Source: Anabaena azotica FACHB-119 (GTDB taxonomy: Bacteria; Cyanobacteriota; Cyanobacteriia; Cyanobacteriales; Nostocaceae). From it: 64,000 nucleotides of DNA. The stretch spans positions 1-64,000 of the forward strand of contig NZ_JACJSG010000036.1 in NCBI RefSeq assembly GCF_014697625.1, given 5' to 3'. Position 1 is the first letter of the stretch; every line of letters begins with the position of its first letter. Below the pieces are notes generated by a model. It ran no database searches. It was given only the letters and a program-made list of their open reading frames with translations, and had not been told where the DNA came from. The position numbers were made by a program, and so were the translations under genes. This document shows positions 7,790 to 16,811 of this stretch, piece by piece.

Positions 7790-8335
7790 TTAATATACGG
7801 TAAAAGAATTTACAACATCTTCCATCGCCCGTTTAACTTTTCGCCAACGTTTTTCGGGAATTGAAGCGTTAAAGGTGAAAAGTTTGCCGCGACTAACAGC
7901 CACACTAGCGATATTGTGACGTTCTTGCTGATTGGGAAGTTTTACTAAATACTCAAGATTGTAGTATGTTTTACCTTGTGATTCTCGTTCTGAGGCATTG
8001 ACTAGTTCAGCTGAACGACCAGAATCTGGTGGTGCTAAAGCTGCTTTTCCTAACTTGTAACCAACTTCTGTGGGTGTACCCAGTTCTTGTAGAGTTTTGT
8101 TCTCTGGAACCGGACTAATTACCACAGAGACATTTTCAGAAATTTCGATTAAATCGTGAAACACCACATCAGGGCCGTTTGCGACTTTTACCTGTAACCA
8201 GCCATTGGGGTATAAAAACTCATAGCCATCAGCAGTGTCTACAAAGCTTTTGAATCCAGCCGCCTGGGCTACATTAGGATTACTGAGGCTAAAACTCAAC
8301 ACCAACAGCAACATAAATACAATTCTTTTCCACAT
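7790..8335 (-). CDS. psbP: PsbP-domain protein (CyanoP-like)
   Basis: This 181-residue PsbP homologue of cyanobacteria is associated with photosystem II at the lumenal side. It has a signal peptide (RIVFMLLLVLSFSLS, cleavage likely after AQA) and no lipobox Cys, which differs from CyanoP proteins described as lipoproteins. The mature part carries the PsbP signatures DTADGYEFLYPNGWLQV, VVFHDLIE, ENVSVVISPV and the C-terminal KLFTFNASIPEKRW. Its role in photosystem II assembly or stability is inferred from the family. Confidence 0.88.
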   Translation of the reverse strand: MWKRIVFMLLLVLSFSLSNPNVAQAAGFKSFVDTADGYEFLYPNGWLQVKVANGPDVVFHDLIEISENVSVVISPVPENKTLQELGTPTEVGYKLGKAALAPPDSGRSAELVNASERESQGKTYYNLEYLVKLPNQQERHNIASVAVSRGKLFTFNASIPEKRWRKVKRAMEDVVNSFTVY

Positions 8336-8370
8336 CTTTACAGAGTCCTTTAGGCTGGAAGCAATATTTA

Positions 8371-8442
8371 ACAGTTGACAGTTGACAGTTGTCAGTTGAC
8401 AGTTGTCAGGTTATTTCCACTGTTCACTGTCCACTGTTGACT
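8371..8442. repeat. STRR array (GTTGACA / GTTGTCA)
   Basis: Heptamers GTTGACA and GTTGTCA alternate, followed by degenerate CACTGTT units. The array lies upstream of the psbP-like gene. Confidence 0.85.
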
Positions 8443-8518
8443 GGTTTAAAGTAAGCATGATTTCTCATTGTCCCATCAACTGGAGCGGATGAATACAAGA
8501 GGGAGTGGGGAGAGAAAT

Positions 8519-8578
8519 TATTAATTTTCCCTTTTCCCTTTTCCCTTTCCCCTTTCCCCTTTCCCCTTTCCCCAGTCC
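8519..8578. repeat. Polypyrimidine CCCTTTT/CCCCTTT array
   Basis: About eight heptamer units of CCCTTTT/CCCCTTT end at the stop codon of the DUF3769 gene. It is the same sequence class as at 1-35 and 46977-47039. Confidence 0.85.
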
Positions 8579-11305
8579 CTACTCTCTATTCACCCCACCC
8601 ACAACTGGCCGAACTTCAGAAAATGGATCAGCGCCACCAGTCCAGTTAAAGTCACTAATGCGGATGCTCAAAGCACCTAATTCTAATACTGGGTTGTAGC
8701 GTAGGGTGATGCCGTAGGTACGCCGAGTATATTCAATCAGGTAGTCGGTGCTACTTTCTTCCCCAGTGTTTAAGTTAATTGATGTTTGAAAACCTATACG
8801 TAAAGGGCCGTAAATTTGTTGGGAAAAGCCAGCACTTAATACTTGGGTATCTACGTAGCGGTCGAATAAAAAGGGTGACAGTCCACTGGTTAAACCTTGG
8901 GAGAAAGCAATATTGAAAGCGGTATAGTCTAGGAAGGGACGAGAAAAGTTACCAATCTGTCCTACTAAGCCAACTGTACCGGTGAGGCTGCTTTGATTAT
9001 CGCCACTGGTGTAGTAACTGGAAGTACCCGTAACGCCAGCATAGGCTTGTAAGTAGGGAACTACAGGAGTGGGTGTGTATCTCAAACCTTGTGTAGCGGT
9101 GGCTGGTAGTGGTTTTCCTTGCCAGAGTAAGAATCCTCTACTCAGGGCGGCGCTGGCTTGGAAACGACCGAGGGAAATCCGGTCATTGGTGCGGATGGGG
9201 TCTAGCAGGTCTTGACGGTCGGTGTTAGCGTTAATATATTGTGCGCCTGCTTGATAGCTGAGGTTAATGCCACTGTTTCCTAGAGGGATGTTGGGTGAAG
9301 TAATTACACCCCCCAAGCTGCTTTGGACTGTTTGAAAACCAAGGGTTCCATTATAGAGGCGATCGCGGTAGCTATATTCCCAGTTGACTATGTGAGGGTT
9401 GCGATCGGCTAAAGCTTGGCGTAAACGTAAACTTGCTCTCAAGTTATTTTCTATATCGTCAAAGTTAAAGCTAGTGAGTTCTCCTCTACCCTCAACTACA
9501 GAACGTGAACTCAACACAGAATTTAATTTGCCCCTAATACCAAATAAATCTGTTACATTATCACTGCCTTCTATGGCTCTCTGGACAAAAAACTGGGGTG
9601 TAATTTGCAAACTGGTACTATCTGTGCTAATGGGTGTAAAACTGCGCTCAACAAACACACCACCGCGTCTATCGCCATCGTAGCCAGGGGAGACAATAAA
9701 GGGTGAAGTCTCCCGTTCTCGGCGATCGATTGTCTGCTGATTTATGGGAATTGGTAAGGTAAGACCTTGGTCAAATACTAATCGCTGTCGTTGTGTAACT
9801 ACGCGATCGACTAAAGGCGCTTCTCTGGTTAAGGTGACTGTATCTGCCCTTAACTCTAGTTCTGGTGGGGAAAATGGGTCATTTGTCAAGCGCACATTCC
9901 GGGCTTGCCAACCACGGGGATAGAATTCAATTTGTCTGGCTTCAAACCTGACGCGCTTGACCTCACCTCCAGTTTTTGGGGGAGGGAGATTACTGACACC
10001 GCTTGCACCCCCGACGGTAAAATCAATGCCACCTGGACTACTGACGTTACCAAAGGGTTGATTGGCACGGATGTTATTGTTTGGCGGTTGTCGTGGTACA
10101 CCACCAGCTGTCACATCGCTGGGTAGGAAAGCAAAATCTTGGGAGGCTGTGGGTACATTTATTTCTCCCCGACCGTTTTCTAATTCTCCCCTGTCTTGGA
10201 CTAAATTATAAGTGAAGCGTTGTCCGCGTAATATTTGGTCGCCTCTGGTTAAGACTACATCTCCTTCCCCAGCCGCTATCAAATTATCTAAGTTAACTTG
10301 CACGCGATCGGCATCAAGTATTGCTCCATCAAACCGCACTATGACATTGCCTTCAGCAGTGATGATGCGTCTTTGCTCATCATACTCTTGCCTATCTGAT
10401 GTCACTTCAACAATTCGTTGTCGGGTTGGCGGTGTATTGTTGGGTGTAGCAGGTGGTTGAGTTGGTATTTCTAACTGTGCTTGCGATGTAACAGTCGGTG
10501 GTTTGATTTTTACTGACAGCTTTTGGGGCGAATTACGAGATTTAAACTCAATAAAATTTTGAGTAAGTTGATTAGTCGGTTGCTGATCGTTAGTCGATAC
10601 AGAAGAGATATTAATGTTCTTCCCAGTCTGGTGTAGAGTTACCTGCTCTTTCTGTTCTTGCTTAGTTGATGCTGGGGGAGTTGGCTTAGTTTGAGGAGGT
10701 AGCTGAGGAGTTGTCGCTGTCGGAGGGAAAACTTGGGGATGAGTGTTTTTCCCGTTCTCAACTGAATAGCCAGTTGGTGCTGTTTGAGGAGGTAGCTGAG
10801 GAGTTGTCGCTGTCGGAGGGAAAACTTGGGGATGAGTGTTTTTCCCGTTCTCAACTGAATAGCCAGTTGGTGCTGTTTGAGGAGGTAGCTGAGGAGTTGT
10901 CGCTGTCGGAGGGAAAACTTGGGGATGAGTGTTTGTCCCGTTCTCAACTGAATAACCTATTGTTTGGGGTTGTCCTAAACTAACAGCGCTACTAGAAGTA
11001 TTAATGGGAGAAAATTCTGGGTGAAGGGTTTTTGGTGTACTGGGCTTTGCTAGAACGGGAGTGGCGATGAAATCATCCGTGTTATTACTAACAGGACTTG
11101 CTAACTGTGTAGAATCTCCCGTTTTCCCGACAGTTGTGTCCGAAAACTGCTTCTGTGCCAATTTAGCATTCTGCTTTTTTTGGCTGCTGGTATCAATCTT
11201 GCCAAATGAAGGAAACTGACTTTCACTAGCAGATGAGGGGGAATTTGCAGGTTGTATGGGTTCAACAAGTGGAGGCGGTGCAGGCGGCAGAACTGGATGA
11301 AGCAT
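8579..11305 (-). CDS. LptD/OstA-like outer-membrane protein (DUF3769)
   Basis: This is a large cyanobacterial protein resembling the LPS-assembly protein LptD/OstA. An OstA-type segment (about 310-395: EVTSDRQEYDEQRRIITAEGN, VVLTRGDQILRGQRFTYN) is followed by a long beta-barrel-like region rich in alternating aromatic residues. The first 300 residues are a Pro/Gln/Thr-rich linker with three near-identical 31-residue repeats (TGYSVENGKNTHPQVFPP type). The ATG at 11305 (MLHPVLPP) is preferred to the TTG at 11317. No signal peptide is visible at either start, which is odd for an outer-membrane protein. Involvement in export of LPS or other glycolipid is inferred from the family. Confidence 0.8.
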   Translation of the reverse strand: MLHPVLPPAPPPLVEPIQPANSPSSASESQFPSFGKIDTSSQKKQNAKLAQKQFSDTTVGKTGDSTQLASPVSNNTDDFIATPVLAKPSTPKTLHPEFSPINTSSSAVSLGQPQTIGYSVENGTNTHPQVFPPTATTPQLPPQTAPTGYSVENGKNTHPQVFPPTATTPQLPPQTAPTGYSVENGKNTHPQVFPPTATTPQLPPQTKPTPPASTKQEQKEQVTLHQTGKNINISSVSTNDQQPTNQLTQNFIEFKSRNSPQKLSVKIKPPTVTSQAQLEIPTQPPATPNNTPPTRQRIVEVTSDRQEYDEQRRIITAEGNVIVRFDGAILDADRVQVNLDNLIAAGEGDVVLTRGDQILRGQRFTYNLVQDRGELENGRGEINVPTASQDFAFLPSDVTAGGVPRQPPNNNIRANQPFGNVSSPGGIDFTVGGASGVSNLPPPKTGGEVKRVRFEARQIEFYPRGWQARNVRLTNDPFSPPELELRADTVTLTREAPLVDRVVTQRQRLVFDQGLTLPIPINQQTIDRRERETSPFIVSPGYDGDRRGGVFVERSFTPISTDSTSLQITPQFFVQRAIEGSDNVTDLFGIRGKLNSVLSSRSVVEGRGELTSFNFDDIENNLRASLRLRQALADRNPHIVNWEYSYRDRLYNGTLGFQTVQSSLGGVITSPNIPLGNSGINLSYQAGAQYINANTDRQDLLDPIRTNDRISLGRFQASAALSRGFLLWQGKPLPATATQGLRYTPTPVVPYLQAYAGVTGTSSYYTSGDNQSSLTGTVGLVGQIGNFSRPFLDYTAFNIAFSQGLTSGLSPFLFDRYVDTQVLSAGFSQQIYGPLRIGFQTSINLNTGEESSTDYLIEYTRRTYGITLRYNPVLELGALSIRISDFNWTGGADPFSEVRPVVGGVNRE
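10690..10968. repeat. Three tandem 93-bp repeats inside the DUF3769 gene
   Basis: Three nearly identical 93-bp units begin at 10690, 10783 and 10876. They encode the 31-residue Pro/Thr-rich repeats of the linker. Because 93 is a multiple of three, copy-number changes keep the frame open. Open frames seen in other phases here are by-products of the repeat. Confidence 0.92.
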
Positions 11306-11400
11306 ATTCGGACACAATCAACCTAACAAATAGCCAATTAATAGCCGGAATGAATTCACCTTCGCTTGAGTATTCCCCCTGAAGGGAGACACTACACTGA

Positions 11401-11555
11401 AAAATCAGTTATCAGTTATCAGTTATCAGTTGTCAGTTACTAGTTAAATCGTGGGCAAATGGTACACCAATTGCTGGTAGGCGATAGTGGTGGGTCTAAA
11501 TCCTCCGTTATACGCTTGATAACTGTTCACTGATAACTGTTCACTGATAACTGAG
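11401..11555. repeat. Two STRR arrays separated by unique sequence
   Basis: ATCAGTT heptamers occupy 11403-11443, and GATAACTGTTCACT 14-mers (two heptamers) occupy about 11518-11555. Both are upstream of the DUF3769 gene, in the 300 bp separating it from psbI. Confidence 0.8.
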
Positions 11556-11602
11556 TCTGGTGTTTTCTAGCTTCCGGCAGTCACAGATCAATTGTCTGGT
11601 TT

Positions 11603-11719
11603 TTACTCTAAATCCCGACGGCCGGGGTTACGAGCTGGGTCATTAGACAAAAATCCGAAGACAAAGATCGCCAAAAAGAAAGCAACAACGATATAAACAG
11701 CGATTTTTAAAGTGAGCAT
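11603..11719 (-). CDS. psbI: Photosystem II reaction centre protein I
   Basis: This 38-residue thylakoid membrane subunit stabilises the PSII monomer and binds near D1/CP43. The translation starts MLTLKIAVYIVVAFFLAIF and ends SNDPARNPGRRDLE, matching PsbI over its whole length, with a single transmembrane helix. It is monocistronic in this view; the 250 bp upstream show no other gene. Confidence 0.97.
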   Translation of the reverse strand: MLTLKIAVYIVVAFFLAIFVFGFLSNDPARNPGRRDLE

Positions 11720-11968
11720 CTGGGATATCTCCAAAGGGTAGAGCTTCGTTCTCAGTATCTGCCATGCAGAAAAGGTAGCTTCTTTATATTACCTGCATCT
11801 AGTTCCTTTTTGAGAGGGCGATCGCAGTGTTTGGGACTATCTTGTTGCCAGCTTCATAGCTTTAACTGTGAGATAGTTGATTTCCCTAACTCATGCTCAG
11901 TTTTTTATTGATCATGTAGATGACCTGTCCATCTTGTGACGTTTTTTTCAGTCAGAGGTTTCCTAAAG

Positions 11969-12739
11969 TTAAACTAAATAACTTGTGTTTGGCACGATGG
12001 GGAAAAAAGCATACTCATACCAAGCCGTCCAGATAAAACTGCGAAGCCAGCGATCGCGTTTTTCTTGGCTCAATTCATAAGCAAAGTTTCCGTGAGATTC
12101 ATCAATGGCAGATAGATGAGAGTTACAACCGCAACCATGCTGGTAAGTAAAACCGTATTTGGAGGCGATACTCTGCACCTTCATTTGCATGGCAAATACT
12201 TTACCCGCATGAAGTATGGCATCCCAAGAACGTTTATGTTCTATGTCGCGCTTGTCAAATCTCAGGGCGCGTTCTTCAAATATATGATCTCGGTAAATTG
12301 GTGCTAGATGCACATGATAAAAACTGGCTGGCAATTCGTAACCAAATTCTTGGAATAGTTCTAGTCCAATCCTGGCTACCTTGGAGTAATCAGCATCCCC
12401 AGATTCCACATCCCGCAGAATTTTTTCAAAGTTGGGATAGTTATGAGTCATGAAATCATAGCCGTAGAACTCAAGGGTTTCTCGTGCTAATTGTCCAAAT
12501 AACTGACAAAATGAGGGCTTGAGGTGGGTTAGTTCTGGACGTTCATGAAACAGGTCAACATCACCCTGTTCTAGCTTGTATAAAAATAACTGTGCCATTT
12601 CTACATAAATTTGGCGATCGCTCAATCCAATCTTGGCTGTACCCTGAGCGATGTCTTGCCACACAGGAGGCAATTGAGCCACAGGAACCGCATTTTCCCC
12701 TACAATGACTGTAACATTTGGTAATTTTAGAGTTGGCAT
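11969..12739 (-). CDS. Conserved protein of unknown function with HGCGC motif
   Basis: This 256-residue soluble protein is not recognised. The start is taken at the ATG at 12739 (MPTLKLPNVTVIV) rather than the TTG two codons upstream. It is helix-rich, with aromatic-rich segments (ETLEFYGYDFMTHNYPNFE, YEYAFFPIVPNTSYLV) and a Cys/His cluster YQHGCGCNSHLSAIDESHG near residue 203, plus HVHLAPIYRDHIFEE near residue 145. These could bind metal or a cofactor, but this is only suggested by residue content. No signal peptide or membrane segment is visible. It is flanked by psbI and an M20 hydrolase. Confidence 0.7.
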   Translation of the reverse strand: MPTLKLPNVTVIVGENAVPVAQLPPVWQDIAQGTAKIGLSDRQIYVEMAQLFLYKLEQGDVDLFHERPELTHLKPSFCQLFGQLARETLEFYGYDFMTHNYPNFEKILRDVESGDADYSKVARIGLELFQEFGYELPASFYHVHLAPIYRDHIFEERALRFDKRDIEHKRSWDAILHAGKVFAMQMKVQSIASKYGFTYQHGCGCNSHLSAIDESHGNFAYELSQEKRDRWLRSFIWTAWYEYAFFPIVPNTSYLV

Positions 12740-12905
12740 TAGCAATTTCCGTAATAAATTTTTTAGTTTACCCTTAGTTTTTATAGCAGTTAGTAGATAT
12801 GTCAGGACATACGTAAGTCATCAAATCAAGATGCTTTTGCACCTGTTTTCTGCTGCACCTTCTACATGGTTTTTATCTACAAGTTTTGATACACTTCGTC
12901 AATAA

Positions 12906-12966
12906 TTCCAGGTTTGCAGTAAGGACTTTAGTCTACAAGAAAAGGCTAAAGCCTTTACTACGAAGG
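12906..12966. repeat. Imperfect hairpin repeat of the GTAGTAAGGACTTTAGTCC family
   Basis: The arms AGTAAGGACTTTAGTC and GGCTAAAGCCTTTACTACG face each other across a short loop just after the M20 gene. Related copies lie at 37547-37601 and 61490-61521. The position suggests terminator use, but there is no T-run. Confidence 0.5.
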
Positions 12967-12971
12967 AAAAA

Positions 12972-14150
12972 TCACTTTAAAAGATATTTATAGGCGGCGT
13001 AAGCCATTGTTACAACTCCTGTGACAATGGCAGATTCATCGACTTCAAATTCAGGGTGATGTAAGGGGTGGTTGATAATTCGTTCAGGGTAGCCTACACC
13101 CAAGCGAAACATTGAACCGGGAACCTTTTCTAGATATACAGAAAAGTCTTCTGCACCCAAGGAAGGTTCTGGTAATACCTGGACGCGATCGCTTGTCCAA
13201 GCTTCTTCCCCTGCGGCTTGAAACAATTGTGTCAGTGCGTAGTCGTTGTAAACACCGGGGACACCTTGACGATAGTTGACTTGATAACGCGCCCCGTAGG
13301 AATGGCAAACATTGGCGACAATTTTTTCTATCCAGTTGGGGAGTTGGGCGCGGGTTTCTGGGTGGAGCGATCGCACTGTTCCCAACAACTGTACTTTATC
13401 TGCAATCACATTAGGCGCTCTCCCACCATTAATTTTCCCAATTGTCAAGACCACAGGACGCAACGGGTTCTGAGTCCGGCTAATGGCTTGTTGTAAGGCA
13501 GAAATTACTTGCGCCGCAATCCAAATTGCATCAACTGCTTCGTGGGGACGCGCACCATGTCCAGACTCGCCCAGAATCAAAATTTCCAAATCGTCCGCCG
13601 CCGCCGTTAAAGCACCATAACGCACCCCAATCGAACCAGCCGGAATCGATGGGAAAACATGAATCCCTAAAATAGCTGAAACATCTTTGATAGCTCCATC
13701 TGCTACCATCCAGCTAGCACCTTGAGCAATTTCTTCCGCAGGCTGAAACAAAAACCGCACATTTCCGCCTAACTCCTCTGTCATTTGGGACAGTACCATT
13801 GCCGTCCCCAAACCTACCGTAGTATGAATATCATGACCGCAAGCGTGCATCACCCCTTCTATACGAGAAGCGTATTCTAACCCCGTACATTCTTGAATGG
13901 GTAAGGCATCCATATCGGTGCGAATTGCCAAGAAACTATGATTTTTCTCAGTAACTTGTAATTCCCCAACGACACCAGTTTTACCGACACCTTCTTGTAC
14001 ACGCAAGCCACTGGAAGACAAGACACCCGCCACAAAGGCAGCAGTTTGATATTCTTTTCCACTCAGTTCTGGATGCGAGTGGATGTGACGACGAATTTCA
14101 ATCAGGCGAGGCGCTAGTTTTATGGCTAAGTCTTTAATACGTGTCAGCAT
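12972..14150 (-). CDS. M20 family amidohydrolase (N-acyl amino acid hydrolase type)
   Basis: This 392-residue M20D-type metallo-amidohydrolase is related to hippurate and IAA-amino-acid hydrolases and hydrolyses N-acylated amino acids. Metal-binding and catalytic signatures are MHACGHDIHTTVGLGTA, FLFQPAEEIAQGA (catalytic Glu pair), GVRYGALTAAADDLEI and the C-terminal PSLGAEDFSVYLEKVPG. The protein begins MLTRIKDLAIKLAPRLIEIRRHIHSHPELSG, with the RRxIHxHPEL motif typical of the family, so the start is well placed. The cellular substrate is unknown; it is probably cytoplasmic. Confidence 0.92.
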   Translation of the reverse strand: MLTRIKDLAIKLAPRLIEIRRHIHSHPELSGKEYQTAAFVAGVLSSSGLRVQEGVGKTGVVGELQVTEKNHSFLAIRTDMDALPIQECTGLEYASRIEGVMHACGHDIHTTVGLGTAMVLSQMTEELGGNVRFLFQPAEEIAQGASWMVADGAIKDVSAILGIHVFPSIPAGSIGVRYGALTAAADDLEILILGESGHGARPHEAVDAIWIAAQVISALQQAISRTQNPLRPVVLTIGKINGGRAPNVIADKVQLLGTVRSLHPETRAQLPNWIEKIVANVCHSYGARYQVNYRQGVPGVYNDYALTQLFQAAGEEAWTSDRVQVLPEPSLGAEDFSVYLEKVPGSMFRLGVGYPERIINHPLHHPEFEVDESAIVTGVVTMAYAAYKYLLK

Positions 14151-14260
14151 TACTTAATTTTGGTTAACAGGCTTAGTTTCCATGATAAGAGGGGACTAAA
14201 AAATGGGGAGGGGGTAATAGCTACAGATAAAGAAAATTGTCTTTCAAGGGATATAGCAGG

Positions 14261-14290
14261 CGACAGGTAACAGGTAACAGGTAACAGTCT
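14261..14290. repeat. STRR (ACAGGTA)
   Basis: Four head-to-tail ACAGGTA heptamers lie upstream of the M20 hydrolase gene. Confidence 0.8.
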
Positions 14291-14303
14291 TGAAAGCCTG
14301 TTC

Positions 14304-14477
14304 TTATAGGCATTTTATACTTATTCGGTGTCCTAACCTATCAGGGGCTTGGTGTTTTTCTATTTTTACTTCCTGACCTTGGGTATCAATCGTTACTACA
14401 TCGAATGCAAAAGTCTTTACTAGGTCTACTGGGTAAGGTACAAGTGGAAATTCCGTACTCATCTCAGGTGTATCCAT
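14304..14477 (-). pseudogene. Possible N-terminal fragment of a formylglycine-generating-enzyme (SUMF1)-like gene
   Basis: The 57-residue frame from the ATG at 14477 contains DLVKTFAFDVVTIDTQGQEV. This resembles the linker that precedes the catalytic domain in cyanobacterial FGE/SUMF1-like proteins ('F-x-F-D-V-V-T-V-x-x-x-G'). The catalytic domain that would follow is absent and the frame stops in unrelated sequence. I read it as a truncated remnant. The assignment rests on a short motif from memory and is uncertain. Confidence 0.35.
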
Positions 14478-14679
14478 TAGCCGCTTGACTGATACTACTG
14501 TATAACTCAAACAATATTACATATACCGATTTGGTTAATATATGGGATTCTTACTTGATTTCTAAAAAATACATAGACCAGAAATTTTTTCAAAATTCAA
14601 ATAGGATTTCTATATCAATTTTTTGGAAATAGACATTTGCCAGTTGCGTAAGTCCTGATATCTTTTAACTAAACCACAT

Positions 14680-15321
14680 CTATATTGTTTGCTGTCTTAT
14701 CCATGCACGAAAAGCTTTAATAGTCGCATTTCTGCCTATAACTAAACTTTGTTCAAGATATTGAGTGATTACATCGCTTAAGGTAAAATTAGGAAAATTT
14801 AAGCTTTTTTGAGACTCCAGGTAAACACCATCTTGTAAAATATTGATTTGCAATTTCCCTTTTTCAAAGCGCCAAAGTTCAGGTACTTTGAGTGCTTGAT
14901 AAATATTTGGATGGGTGCGGGAAGTAACATCAATCTCTAATGCTAAATCTGGGGGAGGGTCTACAGTTAAATCTAATCGCCTTTTTCCCCGGATTCGAGA
15001 TTCATTTTTAATATAGAAACATTGATCGGGTTCTATACCTTGAGCCATGAATTGATTTTTGAAGGTGGTAGAACCAAGACTTATAAAGTTGATATCTAAT
15101 TCTTCCAATAAAGCTTTAACCAAATCGCTAATAATTTCTTTATCATATTCATGTTCAGGTAATGGAGCCATAATTTCTAGTATTCCCTTATCATAAGCAA
15201 TACGTGCGGCTCGATGTTCTCCTAATTCTTCAAGAATTATTTCCAACTCTTGCCATGTAACATCTTTTAGTAATACTCTCTGTCCTGGTGGAACATGGAT
15301 GCGCTTTAGTTCTAGTAACAT
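14680..15321 (-). CDS. Uma2 family (DUF820) endonuclease-fold protein
   Basis: This 213-residue protein belongs to the PD-(D/E)XK-like Uma2 family, which is greatly expanded in cyanobacteria. Family signatures are YDKGILEIMAPLPEHEYDKE, GIEPDQCFYI (the 'EPD..FY' motif), LDLTVDPPPDLALEIDVTS (putative catalytic Asp and 'LEID') and VPELWRFEKGKLQI. The ATG at 15321 is chosen over the GTG at 15330 because GGGAG overlaps the latter but is well spaced from the former. Function in vivo is not established; many copies occur near mobile DNA. Confidence 0.9.
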   Translation of the reverse strand: MLLELKRIHVPPGQRVLLKDVTWQELEIILEELGEHRAARIAYDKGILEIMAPLPEHEYDKEIISDLVKALLEELDINFISLGSTTFKNQFMAQGIEPDQCFYIKNESRIRGKRRLDLTVDPPPDLALEIDVTSRTHPNIYQALKVPELWRFEKGKLQINILQDGVYLESQKSLNFPNFTLSDVITQYLEQSLVIGRNATIKAFRAWIRQQTI

Positions 15322-15393
15322 CACTATCACTCCCAGAAATTATCTATTTAAACTTACATTACTTGATTTTTTAGCAAATTATCATTAAAATTT

Positions 15394-15771
15394 ATGTGTA
15401 GTCGCCCTCTAATTGAGCAGCAAATTACTTTTTTATATACCAACGATCTCACAACTTCGGCAAGGTTTTATGAAGAGAAATTAGGCTGGGAATTATGGCT
15501 TGATCAAGGAAGTTGCCGGATATATGGTGTTTGTGGTTCTGCCTACTTGGGATTGTGTCAAACTAGCGGAACTTCAGCACCCCCATCTGAAGGTAAATCA
15601 GGTGTAATTTTTACTCTAGTGACACAACAGGTTGATGAGTGGTACGAATATCTAAAGAAGCTGGGCGTTGAATTTGAAAAACCGCCTACATACAATGAAA
15701 AATACAAAATTTATCATTGTTTTTTACGTGATCCTAATGGTTATTTAATTGAGATTCAACGTTTTGATTAG
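15394..15771 (+). CDS. VOC/glyoxalase superfamily protein
   Basis: This 125-residue single-domain protein has the paired beta-alpha-beta-beta-beta layout. It starts with ITFLYTNDLTTSARFYEEKLGWEL and ends with the family signature CFLRDPNGYLIEIQRFD. The terminal Glu (in IEIQ) is a common metal ligand, whereas the N-terminal ligand position is not obvious, so the metal and reaction are uncertain. It could be a glyoxalase, a dioxygenase-like enzyme or an antibiotic-binding protein. Confidence 0.85.
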   Translation: MCSRPLIEQQITFLYTNDLTTSARFYEEKLGWELWLDQGSCRIYGVCGSAYLGLCQTSGTSAPPSEGKSGVIFTLVTQQVDEWYEYLKKLGVEFEKPPTYNEKYKIYHCFLRDPNGYLIEIQRFD

Positions 15772-15857
15772 CAAATAGGGAAAAGGGGAAGGGAGAAAGG
15801 GAAAATACTTTCTCCTCTGCTTCCTCCACTTTTCTGCTCTTGTGCGTCTGTGGGTGA

Positions 15858-15995
15858 TTAAATTTGCTTCAAGTTCAACTGTTCTTCAGAAACCCATATA
15901 CCTTGGAAACCATAGGGTACTCGCTGGGGAATTAAAACTCGTGCTACAGGTTGACTATCGCTTTCATCCGACTTTGCACCAGACTCAATAAATCT
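15858..15995 (-). pseudogene. Possible C-terminal gene remnant
   Basis: A minus-strand open stretch with protein-like composition (RFIESGAKSDESDSQPVARV, then PQRVPYGFQGIWVSEEQL) ends in TAA at 15858-15860. It has no start codon and is closed upstream by a stop just before Arg. No family is recognised. It may be the tail of a lost gene or a chance open frame. Confidence 0.2.
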
Positions 15996-15998
15996 GCT

Positions 15999-16811
15999 TT
16001 AGGACACAGATACTTTTCTTGATTTGGACAGCCTACGTTTGAGGAACATCATGTAAGCACTGATGAGACCTAAACCACCTATAGTCGCAGGTTCAGGAAC
16101 TCTTTCCGGTTCGTCTGGTTTAGTGCAATCAGCTAGAGCATTTCTACCAGTGCTACCTAAAGAAACATTACCATCTAAACAGATACCGACTTGAGCTAAA
16201 TTGCCCAATCCTAGATTTAGGTTGGCTCCTGTATTTAATGTAACACCCTGTTGATTAACTTGTAGTCCCAGCGTAACTTGACCTGTTTTCTGAATAAGCT
16301 CTTTAGGGTTACTTAAGGACGGTGGTTGAAGTTGAGTTGGGTTTATAACCGTCGCTGTAGTCTGAGAATCAGTAGAAACTCCTGCTATTGAGCCAACAGT
16401 AGTATTGGTTGTTTCTTGAAGCGTAGCAGTAATGTTATTTATTAGTGAAACACCTGCTGTAGTATCAATCTTGTTTTGAATGATTGGTGTGGTGTTATTC
16501 AGTACTGGTAAATGAGATTGAACTGGTTGTGTCACTGTGGTTGTTTGAGAAGTTGTCACGACACCATTAGTAGAGTTGGTTGTTTCTAGGACTGGGGAAA
16601 CGATAGGTGAGATAACTCCACCAGAACCTGTGCTGCTGGTGGTTGAGGTGAGCAATGAACCTGTGCTGCTGGTGGTTAGTTTGGGTGAAATAGTGTTGGA
16701 GAGGAGTCCTTTTGTTGATGTTAATTGAGCTGAGGCTGGTGTAGCTAAAGAAGCAATTCCCGTCAAGCTAGCAAAAATAATCAAAAGATTTGATGCTGAT
16801 CGTTGATTCAT
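15999..16811 (-). CDS. PEP-CTERM sorting-domain protein, Thr/Ser-rich
   Basis: This 270-residue exported protein starts at the ATG at 16811 with a signal peptide (NLLIIFASLTGIASLATPASAQ). The body is rich in Thr, Ser, Asn and Gln, with repeated TTSSTGS and NTT words. The C-terminus has the PEP-CTERM signal (VPEPATIGG), a hydrophobic segment (LGLISAYMMFL) and a basic tail (KRRLSKSRK), so processing by an exosortase is expected. Two Cys flank the segment LDGNVSLGSTGRNALAD and may form a disulfide. Such proteins are often surface or extracellular-matrix components; the specific role is unknown. Confidence 0.85.
   Translation of the reverse strand: MNQRSASNLLIIFASLTGIASLATPASAQLTSTKGLLSNTISPKLTTSSTGSLLTSTTSSTGSGGVISPIVSPVLETTNSTNGVVTTSQTTTVTQPVQSHLPVLNNTTPIIQNKIDTTAGVSLINNITATLQETTNTTVGSIAGVSTDSQTTATVINPTQLQPPSLSNPKELIQKTGQVTLGLQVNQQGVTLNTGANLNLGLGNLAQVGICLDGNVSLGSTGRNALADCTKPDEPERVPEPATIGGLGLISAYMMFLKRRLSKSRKVSVS

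Noticed and set aside
10639..10983. Two repeat-containing open frames, one on each strand, inside the DUF3769 gene
   Set aside because: They are alternative-phase readings of the 93-bp repeats. The repeat length is a multiple of three, which keeps all frames open.
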